Source: Treponema sp. (GTDB taxonomy: Bacteria; Spirochaetota; Spirochaetia; Treponematales; Treponemataceae). Taken from it: DNA of 64,000 bases. The position numbers and the translations under genes are program-made. The DNA lies in contig JAKSTP010000005.1 in assembly GCA_024402505.1 (NCBI GenBank), positions 1-64,000 on the forward strand. The letters are read 5' to 3'. Below the pieces are notes generated by a model. It worked only from the letters and a program-made list of their open reading frames with translations. It made no database searches and was not told the origin of the DNA. Below are positions 1 through 7,565 of the stretch, piece by piece. The first letter of the stretch is position 1. Each line of letters starts with the position of its first letter.

Positions 1-2
1 AT

Positions 3-80
3 GAAGGACTGGCAGAAAAATTCAAATCGATTTTTGAAATTCCGGGGAAAGATGAGATTGATGTTTGGGTAGAAGAGTAA
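3..80 (+). CDS. C-terminal end of an unidentified protein (5' truncated by the window)
   Basis: An open frame enters from the left edge and stops with TAA at 78-80. It gives 25 residues ending in IPGKDEIDVWVEE. The tail is acidic and too short to assign to a family. It counts as a gene end because the frame stays open from the window edge and the next gene begins about 70 bp later with its own start. No terminator is visible between the two, so the acetyltransferase could be co-transcribed. Confidence 0.5.
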   Translation, partial: EGLAEKFKSIFEIPGKDEIDVWVEE

Positions 81-150
81 AAGGTAGGTAAAATGACACA
101 CACAGAAAAAGCAGTAAACGGAAATTAATTTAATTTTAGAAGAATGGATT

Positions 151-696
151 ATGATTTTTAGAAAAGCAAAACAAAATGATGCTGGGCGTTGTCTTGAGAT
201 TTATGATGCTGTCAGCCAATGGGAATTGGAGAACGGAAAGCAAAGCTGTTGGGAAAAAGGATTTTATCCTACTATGGATACTATTCAGACTGCTTTGAGT
301 AGTGATGATTTATTTGTTCTGGAAGATGAAATTGATGGTAAAAACATTATTGTTGCCTGCGGAAGAATCAACCAGGATCAGCCTTATTATTACAATTATT
401 TTTCATGGCAGATAAAAGTATCTAATGAGGATGTCCTTGTTTTACATACCTTTGCTGTAGATCCAAAATTCCAGCGTCGTGGTTACGGTCAGACTTTTAT
501 GAGTCATTACGAAAAAATGGCTTTCGAAAATAAATGTAAAGTTTTGCGTCTTGATACAATCATTCTTAATCAAAAATCTCAGGCCATGTATAAAAAACTT
601 GGCTTTACAACCTTAAATCAGTGGGAAGGAGATCCAAACGGAGTAGGCTGGAATCTTGTTTTTTTAGGTCTGGAAAAGCTTTTGAAAAAAAATTAA
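151..696 (+). CDS. GNAT-family N-acetyltransferase
   Basis: This 181-residue protein is a typical single-domain GNAT acetyltransferase, transferring an acetyl group from acetyl-CoA to an unknown amine. The N-terminal MIFRKAKQNDAGRCLEIYD fits the first strand and helix of the fold. The stretch VLHTFAVDPKFQRRGYGQ (about residues 96-113) carries the acetyl-CoA pyrophosphate-binding motif Q-R-R-G-Y-G. The later LDTIILNQKSQAMYKKLGF is the usual motif B. The ATG at 151 is the only start that leaves the fold complete; the ribosome binding site before it is weak. Its stop codon shares the TTAA at 693-696 with the stop of the convergent TSCPD gene. The substrate cannot be inferred. Confidence 0.9.
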   Translation: MIFRKAKQNDAGRCLEIYDAVSQWELENGKQSCWEKGFYPTMDTIQTALSSDDLFVLEDEIDGKNIIVACGRINQDQPYYYNYFSWQIKVSNEDVLVLHTFAVDPKFQRRGYGQTFMSHYEKMAFENKCKVLRLDTIILNQKSQAMYKKLGFTTLNQWEGDPNGVGWNLVFLGLEKLLKKN

Positions 697-944
697 GCCT
701 CTTCTTTTGCTTTCATAACGGCTTTGGCCAGCTGGTCGGCACAGCTTGTTTTCTTAAAGCCGCAGATGTTTCCAGCAAGTTTTTCGTTGATTTCATCTGC
801 GGTCATGCCTTCCACCAGACGGCCAATGGCTTTAAGGTTACCTTTGCAGCCGTTTGTAAATTTAACGTTTGTAATAACGTTTCCATCAATATCAAATTCA
901 ATGGCAGTAGAGCAAGTGCCCTGGGTTTTATAATTGTAATGCAT
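693..944 (-). CDS. TSCPD-domain small protein (TIGR03905-like)
   Basis: This 83-residue protein resembles the small TSCPD-domain family, related to a C-terminal piece of vitamin B12-dependent ribonucleotide reductase. Its function is not established. It has the pattern of paired cysteines expected for the family (C11, C33 in NGCKGN, C61, C68 in TSCAD). The name-giving motif reads TSCAD here, with Ala in place of Pro. A good Shine-Dalgarno sequence (GGAG, 8 nt before ATG) supports the start. The gene lies directly downstream of the glgC terminator: the U-tract ends just before its Shine-Dalgarno. It is therefore either read by leak-through from glgC or has an unseen promoter. It ends head-on against the acetyltransferase with a 4-nt overlap. 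Confidence 0.85.
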   Translation of the reverse strand: MHYNYKTQGTCSTAIEFDIDGNVITNVKFTNGCKGNLKAIGRLVEGMTADEINEKLAGNICGFKKTSCADQLAKAVMKAKEEA

Positions 945-955
945 ATCTTATCTCC

Positions 956-992
956 AAAAAAAAAAGAACTGCCTCTAAAAAGAAGCAGTTCC
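956..992 (-). terminator. Intrinsic terminator of glgC
   Basis: Read on the minus strand, an 8-bp stem (GGAACTGC with its complement, arms at 985-992 and 966-973, allowing an end mismatch) is followed by ten U residues (A run at 956-965 on the plus strand). It sits 35 bp after the glgC stop and ends 12 bp before the TSCPD start codon. Confidence 0.85.
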
Positions 993-1026
993 ATTGTATC
1001 TTAAGTTTTGATTTTTATCTATAAAC

Positions 1027-2286
1027 TTAGATTACTGTGCCGTCCTGAATGATTGCACCTTTTCGGATAACAATAATTCCGTCAGAAACGTAGAATGTTC
1101 CGTAATCACCGTCTTCGTATTTTTTACCGCTAACGTTGATTTTACAGTTTTCACCGATGCGGGCGTTTTTATCGATGATAGTTTTTGCAATCTTACAGTT
1201 TTTACCAATACCAATTGCAGGAACTCCCGATTTAGCCTTCATGTCGTAGAAGTCGGCACCCATCATAATAACACCGTCAAGTTCACAACCGTCGTTGATA
1301 ATAGAACGTACACCAATTACAGAACGGTTCAGTTTACAGTTTGTAATGATACATCCTTCTGAAGTGAGACATGAGTCAATATCAGCCTTGTTGATTTTTG
1401 AGGCTGGCAGGTTTCTCATGTGTGTGTAGATTGGACATTCTCCATCGTAAAGATTGAAGCGTGGTTTTGGATCTGTAAGTTCAATGTTTGCATCATAGAA
1501 ACTGCGGATTGTTCCAATGTCTTCCCAGTAATCGTCGAAAATGTAAGAGTTGATCTTCTTTTTGCCGATTGCCATTGGAAGAATTTCTTTACCGAAGTCT
1601 GTGTATTCATTGTTCAGAACTTCTTCCATTGTTTCTGCATTGAAGATGTAGATACCCATTGAAGCAAGGTATTCTTTTTCTTTTGGAAGTGAACCACGGG
1701 CTTCAGCAGGGATTTTCCATGCATCAATGTTCAGGTCTTTGTTTGGTTTTTCCATGAATTCTTTAACTCTGTTGTTTGAGTCAATTTTCATGATACCAAA
1801 TCCTGAAGCATCACGGCGGTTTACGGCAGTAGTAGCAATTGTAACATCAGCACCGGAAGCAATATGTGCATCCATAAATGCTTTAAGGTTCATTTTGTAC
1901 AGCTGGTCACCAGAAAGGATGATGTAGTGTGTAGGATTCTGTGTTTTGAAGTGGATGAAGTTTTTGCGAACAGCATCGGCAGTTCCTTCGTACCATCCGG
2001 AGTGTTCCAGTGTCTGTTCAGCAGCAAGAATTTCTACGAATCCGCCAGAGAAGCGGTCAAAGTTGTAGGAATTTGTAATGTGCATGTGAAGTGATGCAGA
2101 ATTGAACTGAGTAAGAAGATAAATCTTCTTGTATCCTGAGTTGATACAGTTTGACAGCGGAATATCTACAATTCGGTATTTTCCTCCGAATGATACAGCT
2201 GGTTTTGATCGTTCTTTTGTGAGAGGATAAAGACGAGTTCCTTTACCACCACCAAGAATGATTGACAATACGCGTGGTTCTTCCAT
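1027..2286 (-). CDS. glgC: Glucose-1-phosphate adenylyltransferase
   Basis: GlgC makes ADP-glucose from ATP and glucose-1-phosphate, the committed step of bacterial glycogen synthesis. The 419-residue length is typical. The nucleotidyltransferase signature GGGKGTRLYPLTKERSKPA is at residues 12-30. It is followed by VDIPLSNCINSGYKKI and the sugar-phosphate region (ASMGIYIFN, WEDIGTI). The C-terminal third has the left-handed beta-helix character (IGVRSIINDGCELDG, IGIGKNCKIAKTIIDKNARIG) that carries allosteric sites in this family. GGGAG 8 nt before the ATG supports the start. No other glycogen gene is adjacent; a terminator follows. Confidence 0.96.
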   Translation of the reverse strand: MEEPRVLSIILGGGKGTRLYPLTKERSKPAVSFGGKYRIVDIPLSNCINSGYKKIYLLTQFNSASLHMHITNSYNFDRFSGGFVEILAAEQTLEHSGWYEGTADAVRKNFIHFKTQNPTHYIILSGDQLYKMNLKAFMDAHIASGADVTIATTAVNRRDASGFGIMKIDSNNRVKEFMEKPNKDLNIDAWKIPAEARGSLPKEKEYLASMGIYIFNAETMEEVLNNEYTDFGKEILPMAIGKKKINSYIFDDYWEDIGTIRSFYDANIELTDPKPRFNLYDGECPIYTHMRNLPASKINKADIDSCLTSEGCIITNCKLNRSVIGVRSIINDGCELDGVIMMGADFYDMKAKSGVPAIGIGKNCKIAKTIIDKNARIGENCKINVSGKKYEDGDYGTFYVSDGIIVIRKGAIIQDGTVI

Positions 2287-2343
2287 GTTTGGCTCCCTTT
2301 TTATTGTTTTGCCCTGATTAAGGCAGTTATTTACATTAATAAA

Positions 2344-2372
2344 AGTATAAATCCATTATCTCCATAAAGCAA
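2344..2372 (-). promoter_or_regulatory. Candidate sigma-70-type promoter of glgC
   Basis: On the minus strand TTGCTT (2367-2372) and TATACT (2344-2349) are separated by exactly 17 bp. They lie 58 bp upstream of the glgC start, giving a leader of about 50 nt that contains the Shine-Dalgarno sequence. Inferred from sequence only. Confidence 0.55.
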
Positions 2373-2414
2373 ATCAAAAAAAGTCAATATATAGAAACTT
2401 TCACTTAAATCAGT

Positions 2415-2420
2415 TATAAT
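2415..2420 (+). promoter_or_regulatory. -10 box 6 nt before the DEAD-helicase start (leaderless arrangement)
   Basis: A perfect TATAAT ends 6 nt before the ATG at 2427, so transcription should begin at or within a base or two of the start codon. The intervening bases TTAACC hold no Shine-Dalgarno sequence. The -35 is weak (TAGAAA at 2392-2397, 17-bp spacer). Confidence 0.55.
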
Positions 2421-2426
2421 TTAACC

Positions 2427-4064
2427 ATGAATTTTACCGAACTTAACTTAGATGCATCCCTCCTTGAAGGGATCAATGACGCCGGTTATGTAACATGTAC
2501 TGAAGTACAGGAAAAGGTGTATAATGCTGCCAAAGACGGAGCGGATTTGTACGTACAGAGTCAGACCGGAACAGGAAAAACAGCTGCATATTTAGTAAGT
2601 GTTATCCAGCAGCTCATCTCAAAACCAGAAAATGCAGAAAAAAAAGTGCTGGTACTGGTTCCAACACGTGAACTTGCTGTTCAGGTAGAGCAGGAAGCAA
2701 AAACTCTTCTTTCACACACTCAGAAAAAAGTCTTCAGTTTTTATGGTGGAGTAGGTTACGAAAGACAGATTGCTGCCGTAAAAAAAGGTGTTGATATTAT
2801 CGTAGGAACACCAGGCCGCATTATTGATCTTTGTGAAGGAAACAACCTTACACTTAAGGCTTGTAATTTTACAGTAATTGATGAAGCTGACCGCATGTTT
2901 GATATGGGATTCTATCCTGACCTTCGAAAAATCCTTAAACAGCTTCCAGAAGCAGAAGAACGACAGACCATGCTTTTCTCTGCCACTCTCAATTCTTATG
3001 TAAAGAACCTGGCCTGGGAATACACTCGTGATCCTGTTGAAATTGAAATTGAACCTGAAAATATTACTGTAACAGAAATCGAACAGCATCTTCTTCATGT
3101 TTCAAGCGATGAAAAAAACAAGCTGCTGGTTGGAATCCTTAAAAACGAAAATCCTAAAAATGTAATGATTTTCTGTAATACAAAACGATCCTGTGAAGTA
3201 ATTGCAAAACGCCTCCAGATGAATGATCTTAAAAGTGATTTCATCATCGGTGATCTTCCACAGGCAAAACGACTTAAGGTCTTGAACTCTTTCAAAAACG
3301 GCGAAATCTCCATTCTTGTGGCTACAGATGTTGCAGCACGAGGAATTGACGTTGAAGCTTTGGAAATGGTAATCAACTATGATCTTCCAAATGAAGCAGA
3401 AAACTACGTTCACCGCATTGGACGAACTGCCCGCAACGGAAAATCAGGTAAAGCCTATACTTTCTGTTCTGAACAGGATGTTTACAATCTTCCTGCTATT
3501 GAACGTTACATCGAAATGTCTATTCCTGCAGAAGTTGCTTATCCTGAAATGATGGCCGAAGACAAAAGTGAAGGTACCTACATCAAAACAGGCAACTACT
3601 ACGAAGAAGACGGCCGTGGTGACAGACGCGACAGAAACGGACATGGACGGGATAATCGAGGGGAGCGAAACCGAAATGGTGGTAACCGCAGAGATGGTGG
3701 AAACTACAAAGGTAAAGGGGAGCGCCGTGATGGAGAACGAAAATCTTACAATAAAGATGACCGCAAACCATACAACAAAAACGGCAGAAAACCATACAAT
3801 AAACTTTCCGAAAAAGATATGGGCGAAATGCAGAACATGTCATTTGAAGACCGCATGAAAGTTTACAAAGATAAATATGGAAACGGAGCTGCCGGCAGAA
3901 AACCTCAGGGAAAACCATACAACAAAAACGGTAAAAATAACGACTACCGCAAAAACAACAAAAATTACAAAGGCGGACAGAAAAATTACAGCAAAGAAGC
4001 CGGAAAACCAGTTGAAAAGAAAGGATTCCTTGCTAAACTTAAAAGCCTTTTTGGAAAAAAATAG
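2427..4064 (+). CDS. DEAD-box ATP-dependent RNA helicase with basic low-complexity tail
   Basis: A 545-residue DEAD-box helicase that unwinds short RNA duplexes, probably in ribosome assembly or mRNA turnover. Motifs in order: Q-motif region at the N-terminus, TGTGKT (47-52), PTRELA, GTPGR, VIDEAD, SAT, IFCNT, ATDVAARGID, and HRIGRTAR. From about residue 390 the protein becomes a basic tail rich in Arg, Gly, Asn and Lys, with repeats such as RKPYNKNGRKPYNK, ending in GFLAKLKSLFGKK; such tails bind RNA. It resembles RhlE or CshA types, but the subfamily is not certain. It is followed 9 bp later by an ABC-F gene with a good ribosome binding site, suggesting one operon ending at the 6355 terminator. 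Confidence 0.94.
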   Translation: MNFTELNLDASLLEGINDAGYVTCTEVQEKVYNAAKDGADLYVQSQTGTGKTAAYLVSVIQQLISKPENAEKKVLVLVPTRELAVQVEQEAKTLLSHTQKKVFSFYGGVGYERQIAAVKKGVDIIVGTPGRIIDLCEGNNLTLKACNFTVIDEADRMFDMGFYPDLRKILKQLPEAEERQTMLFSATLNSYVKNLAWEYTRDPVEIEIEPENITVTEIEQHLLHVSSDEKNKLLVGILKNENPKNVMIFCNTKRSCEVIAKRLQMNDLKSDFIIGDLPQAKRLKVLNSFKNGEISILVATDVAARGIDVEALEMVINYDLPNEAENYVHRIGRTARNGKSGKAYTFCSEQDVYNLPAIERYIEMSIPAEVAYPEMMAEDKSEGTYIKTGNYYEEDGRGDRRDRNGHGRDNRGERNRNGGNRRDGGNYKGKGERRDGERKSYNKDDRKPYNKNGRKPYNKLSEKDMGEMQNMSFEDRMKVYKDKYGNGAAGRKPQGKPYNKNGKNNDYRKNNKNYKGGQKNYSKEAGKPVEKKGFLAKLKSLFGKK

Positions 4065-4073
4065 GAGAGTGTC

Positions 4074-5723
4074 ATGATCAGTGTTAGTGATGTAAGCCTT
4101 CGCTTCAGTGAGAAGCCTCTTTTCAAAGATGTAAACCTTAAATTCACAAGCGGTAACTGTTACGGAATTATTGGTGCAAACGGTGCCGGAAAATCAACAT
4201 TCCTTAAAGTTCTTTCTGGAGAACTGGAACACGATACAGGTACAATTACAATGAGTCCTGGTGAACGAATGTCTGTTCTTAAACAGGATCACTTTGCCTA
4301 CGACGAATATTCTGTAATGGAAACTGTTCTCATGGGGTATCCAAAACTTTACGAATGTTCAAAAGCCCGTGATGAAATTTATTCAAAAGCAGATTTTACA
4401 GAAGAAGACGGAATTAAATCTGCAGAACTTGAAGCTGAATACGGTGAACTTGGCGGATACGAAAGTGAAAACCAGATTCAGCAGATGCTTTCGGGCCTTG
4501 GTCTTGAAGAAGAATACCATGACAAGATGATGAGTGAACTTGATGAAAGCCAGAAGGTTCGCGTACTTCTTGCTCAGGCCATTTATGGTAACCCGGATGT
4601 TCTTCTCCTGGACGAACCTACCAACGGTCTTGATATTGAATCAATTACCTGGCTTGAAAACTTCCTTATGGATTTTGAAAATACAGTTATTGTTGTTTCC
4701 CACGACCGTCACTTTTTGAACACAGTCTGTACATTTATCTGTGATATTGACTATGGAAAAATCACTCAGTTTACAGGAAACTACGACTTCTGGTATCAGA
4801 TGAGCCAGATTATGCAGCGTCAGGCCCGTGACCAGCAGAAGAAAACCGAAGATAAAATGAAAGACCTTCGTGAATTCATTCTCCGATTCTCTTCAAACGC
4901 TTCTAAAGCTAAGCAGGCTACCAGCCGTAAAAAGATTTACGATAAACTTGCTGACGGACTTGAAGACATTCCTGTTACAACACGTAAGTTCCCTTATGTA
5001 AACTTCAAGGCCGACCGTGAAATTGGAAATAACGTTCTTACAACAAACAAGCTTTGCTACTCTGAAGACGGCGTTCAGCTTCTGAAAGATTTCTCTCTTA
5101 CTGTAAACCGTACAGATAAAATTGCCTTTGTTGGAATTGAACACAACGCCATTACAGGTCTTTTTGATATTATCAACGGTGTTAAAAAGCCTGATGACGG
5201 TGAATACTTCTGGGGACAGACAACAACTCACACTTATCTTCCACGTGATACAAATTCTTACTTCCAGAATGATTACAACATCACTGAATGGCTTAAACAG
5301 TATTCAAAAGAACAGGATGATGCCTTTGTTCGAGGATTTTTGGGACGAATGCTTTTCTCTGGCGACGAATCTTTGAAAAAAGTAAAGGTTTTGTCCGGTG
5401 GTGAAAAAGTCCGCTGTATGCTTTCAAAACTCATGCTTTCCGGTTCAAACGTTCTTATTATGGATGATCCAACAAACCACCTGGACCTGGAAGCAATTCA
5501 GTCTTTGAACGAAGGACTTATTCAGTTCCCTGGCGTAGTTATGTTTACAAGTCATGACCACGAGTTCATTCAGTCTATTGCTAACCGTATCATCGAAATT
5601 ACACCAAACGGAGTTATTGACCGCATGATGCCTTTTGATGATTACATTAAGGATGAACAGGTTACTGAACTTCGCAAACAGCTTTACGAAGGAACCGGTA
5701 AAAAAATCAAATACCGTATCTAA
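4074..5723 (+). CDS. ABC-F family ATPase, YbiT-like, with degenerate second ATPase site
   Basis: A 549-residue soluble protein with two ABC domains and no membrane segments, as in the ABC-F translation factors that act on the ribosomal E site. Domain 1 has an intact Walker A (GANGAGKST) and Walker B (LLLDEPTNGLD) but a degenerate signature (MSELDESQKVRV), as in YbiT. Domain 2 has an intact signature (LSGGEK). Its Walker A reads GIEHNAITG (354-362), lacking both the Gly and the Lys, and its Walker B ends DD (464-465) instead of DE. The charged linker around residues 245-290 matches the P-site tRNA interaction motif region. AGGAG precedes the ATG. Antibiotic resistance is possible but not indicated. 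Confidence 0.92.
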   Translation: MISVSDVSLRFSEKPLFKDVNLKFTSGNCYGIIGANGAGKSTFLKVLSGELEHDTGTITMSPGERMSVLKQDHFAYDEYSVMETVLMGYPKLYECSKARDEIYSKADFTEEDGIKSAELEAEYGELGGYESENQIQQMLSGLGLEEEYHDKMMSELDESQKVRVLLAQAIYGNPDVLLLDEPTNGLDIESITWLENFLMDFENTVIVVSHDRHFLNTVCTFICDIDYGKITQFTGNYDFWYQMSQIMQRQARDQQKKTEDKMKDLREFILRFSSNASKAKQATSRKKIYDKLADGLEDIPVTTRKFPYVNFKADREIGNNVLTTNKLCYSEDGVQLLKDFSLTVNRTDKIAFVGIEHNAITGLFDIINGVKKPDDGEYFWGQTTTHTYLPRDTNSYFQNDYNITEWLKQYSKEQDDAFVRGFLGRMLFSGDESLKKVKVLSGGEKVRCMLSKLMLSGSNVLIMDDPTNHLDLEAIQSLNEGLIQFPGVVMFTSHDHEFIQSIANRIIEITPNGVIDRMMPFDDYIKDEQVTELRKQLYEGTGKKIKYRI

Positions 5724-5738
5724 GTGGGGAGTGTTTTT

Positions 5739-6290
5739 ATGAAAATTGTTGATGGAAAAGAACTGAGAATTGCTATTTCTGGAAAGTCAGGCTGCGGTAA
5801 TACCACAGTAAGTACCATGCTTTCTGAAAAACTTGGTGTAACTCTTATAAATTATACTTTCCGCCAGCTCGCAGCAGAGAAGGGATTAACTTTAGCTCAG
5901 GTTATTGAAAATGCTAAGACCGACGATTCCTATGACCGTTACGTTGATACACATCAGGTGGAACTTGCCAGAAAAGAATCTTGTGTTCTTGGAAGTCGTC
6001 TTGCCATCTGGATGCTTAAAGAAGCCGATATCAAGGTTTATCTTTACGCCAGTGATGATACCCGTGCCGGACGTGTCTTCAACCGTGAAGGTGGAGACCT
6101 GGAAGAAATCAAACGCTTTACTGCCATGCGTGACTCAGAAGATTCCAGACGATATAAGGAACTTTACAATATCGACAATTCAAACTATCAGTTTGCTGAC
6201 TTGATTATCGATACAGGAAATAAAACTCCCGAAATGATAGTTTCTGAAATCCTGGAATATGCAAAAACAAAAGGATTCATTGAAAATTAA
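5739..6290 (+). CDS. Cytidylate kinase-like nucleoside monophosphate kinase with atypical P-loop
   Basis: A 183-residue protein of the cytidylate kinase-like (AAA_33/Cmk2-type) family, expected to phosphorylate CMP or dCMP with ATP. The P-loop reads GKSGCGNTT (15-23): the invariant lysine is Asn21 (codon AAT at 5799-5801). INYTFRQLAAEKG, GSRLAIWMLKEADIKVYLYA and VFNREGGDLEEIKRFTAMRDSEDSRRY match the substrate-binding helix and arginine-rich lid of the family. The ATG at 5739, 5 nt after GGGGAG, is preferred over an upstream in-frame GTG at 5724. It follows the ABC-F gene by 15 bp and is probably the last gene of that operon. Confidence 0.85.
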   Translation: MKIVDGKELRIAISGKSGCGNTTVSTMLSEKLGVTLINYTFRQLAAEKGLTLAQVIENAKTDDSYDRYVDTHQVELARKESCVLGSRLAIWMLKEADIKVYLYASDDTRAGRVFNREGGDLEEIKRFTAMRDSEDSRRYKELYNIDNSNYQFADLIIDTGNKTPEMIVSEILEYAKTKGFIEN

Positions 6291-6354
6291 AAAGATTTCA
6301 AAATTTTTTTGTTAAAAATAGTTAAAACGTAAAAATTTTACTAATTTACTTGTT

Positions 6355-6398
6355 AAAAACCTTTCTTTTCTAACGAAATGAAAGGTTTTTGCTTTTTT
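6355..6398 (+). terminator. Intrinsic terminator after the helicase/ABC-F/kinase operon
   Basis: A 10-bp stem (AAAACCTTTC, 6356-6365, pairing with GAAAGGTTTT, 6380-6389) is followed by a T-rich tract to 6398. It closes the operon that starts at 2427. The remaining 100 bp to the next gene form the leader of the sugar transporter. Confidence 0.85.
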
Positions 6399-6457
6399 TA
6401 GAAACAAAAAAACTATTTCAAATTAAGGAAAATCCCCTAATAATAAAACTATAAAAA

Positions 6458-6470
6458 CCGCGTTACGCGG
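6458..6470 (+). promoter_or_regulatory. Small hairpin in the leader of the sugar-binding protein gene
   Basis: CCGCG-TTA-CGCGG is a perfect 5-bp G+C stem with a three-base loop in an otherwise A-rich leader. It lies 20 bp before the AAAGGAG ribosome binding site of the next gene. It could stabilise the 5' end of this probably abundant transcript or serve as a protein-binding palindrome. No convincing -35/-10 pair was found next to it. Confidence 0.45.
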
Positions 6471-6499
6471 AAATAAGGAATTAAACAAAGGAGCTAAAA

Positions 6500-7438
6500 A
6501 TGAAAAAACTTTTAGTACTTGCAACAGCAATCGCACTTGCAGTTATGCCAGCATTCGCAGCACGAATTAAAGTTGGTGTAATCAACAACGATCCTAACGA
6601 ATCAGGATATCGTACAGCCAACGTAAAAGACTTTGAAAAAGTATTTACAAAGAAAAACGGCTACGATCTGAAAAAATTCTACAGCTTGAACAACGATGAA
6701 CAGCTTCAGGCTGCCCGCAAATTCATCCAGGATGAAGTAGACTACCTCCTCATCTCTGCTGCTGACATGGCTGGTTGGGAACCTGTTCTTAAAGATGCAA
6801 AAGACAACGGAATTGAAGTAATCCTTTTCGACCGCTTGCTCGATGCAGATCCAAGCCTCTACAAAGCTGCTATCGTATCTAACATGCCTGAAGAAGGTGT
6901 AACAGCTGTTAAATGGCTTGCTTCACAGAACCTTAAAGAATACAAAATCATCCACATCCAGGGTGCTATGGGTTCAGCTGCTCAGGAAGGACGCACAGGC
7001 GCTCTTGATGAAATGGTAAAAGCTAACGCTAACTGGGAATACGTAACTCAGCAGACAGCTACATGGAATGCTGATACAGCTCAGCAGATTGTTGAAGCAG
7101 TTATCGGTTCTGGAAAAGATTTCAACGTAATCTACGCAGAAAACGACGGTATGGCACAGGGTGCTGTTAAAGCTTTGGACAAAGCTGGTATCACACACGG
7201 TGTAAACGGAAAAGTAATCGTTATGGGATTCGACTGCAACAAGTTTGCTCTCCGCGAACTTCTCGCTGGTCGCTGGAACTACGATGGACAGTGTAACCCA
7301 TTCCAGGCTGAAACAATCGATCAGATCATCAAAGGAAAGATGAAAGTAACAAACAAAATCATCTACTCTGTAGAAAAAGGATTCGATGCCAAAACAATCA
7401 AAAAAGCTGATATCGATAAATACGGTCTTGGTGAATAA
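6500..7438 (+). CDS. Periplasmic sugar-binding protein of a YtfQ-like ABC transporter
   Basis: A 312-residue substrate-binding protein. Residues 1-20 are a cleavable signal peptide ending AFAA. The body is a peripla_BP_4 fold resembling E. coli YtfQ (galactofuranose): ESGYR near the N-terminus, then AGWEPVLKDAKDNGIEVILFDR, then NVIYAENDGMAQGAVKALDKAGI. It should capture a monosaccharide, perhaps a furanose, in the periplasm. A strong AAAGGAG precedes the ATG. A terminator-like hairpin follows the stop, so the binding protein can be made in excess over the membrane components, as is usual for such operons. Confidence 0.9.
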   Translation: MKKLLVLATAIALAVMPAFAARIKVGVINNDPNESGYRTANVKDFEKVFTKKNGYDLKKFYSLNNDEQLQAARKFIQDEVDYLLISAADMAGWEPVLKDAKDNGIEVILFDRLLDADPSLYKAAIVSNMPEEGVTAVKWLASQNLKEYKIIHIQGAMGSAAQEGRTGALDEMVKANANWEYVTQQTATWNADTAQQIVEAVIGSGKDFNVIYAENDGMAQGAVKALDKAGITHGVNGKVIVMGFDCNKFALRELLAGRWNYDGQCNPFQAETIDQIIKGKMKVTNKIIYSVEKGFDAKTIKKADIDKYGLGE

Positions 7439-7468
7439 TCTGAAACCATACTATAATTAGTCAGTTCG

Positions 7469-7515
7469 GCACGAGTTACGGATTTGTAAAAACACCGAAA
7501 CTCGTGCTTTTTTTT
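7469..7515 (+). terminator. Intrinsic (partial) terminator between binding-protein and ATPase genes
   Basis: GCACGAGTT (7469-7477) pairs with AACTCGTGC (7499-7507) and is followed by eight T residues. It lies inside the transporter operon and probably trims expression of the downstream ATPase and permease genes by allowing limited readthrough. Confidence 0.85.
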
Positions 7516-7522
7516 GAATCTT

Positions 7523-7539
7523 CCGGCCTTAAAAGCCGG
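7523..7539 (+). promoter_or_regulatory. Second hairpin in the intercistronic leader of the ATPase gene
   Basis: CCGGC-CTTAAAA-GCCGG forms a 5-bp G+C stem directly after the terminator U-tract and 16 bp before the AGGAGG of the ATPase gene. It lacks a T-tract. It may define the 5' end of a processed or re-initiated downstream transcript. Confidence 0.45.
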
Positions 7540-7565
7540 TTGTAATTACCTAACAGGAGGATACC

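Noticed and set aside
93-128. An 11-codon ORF (MTHTEKAVNGN) after an AGG-rich stretch
   Set aside because: Too short to call a gene. It could be a leader peptide or the remnant of a degraded gene start, but nothing supports either.
5724-5738. GTG start adding five residues to the cytidylate kinase-like protein
   Set aside because: The ATG at 5739 has GGGGAG at proper distance, and the GTG start would place the ribosome binding site inside the coding region.
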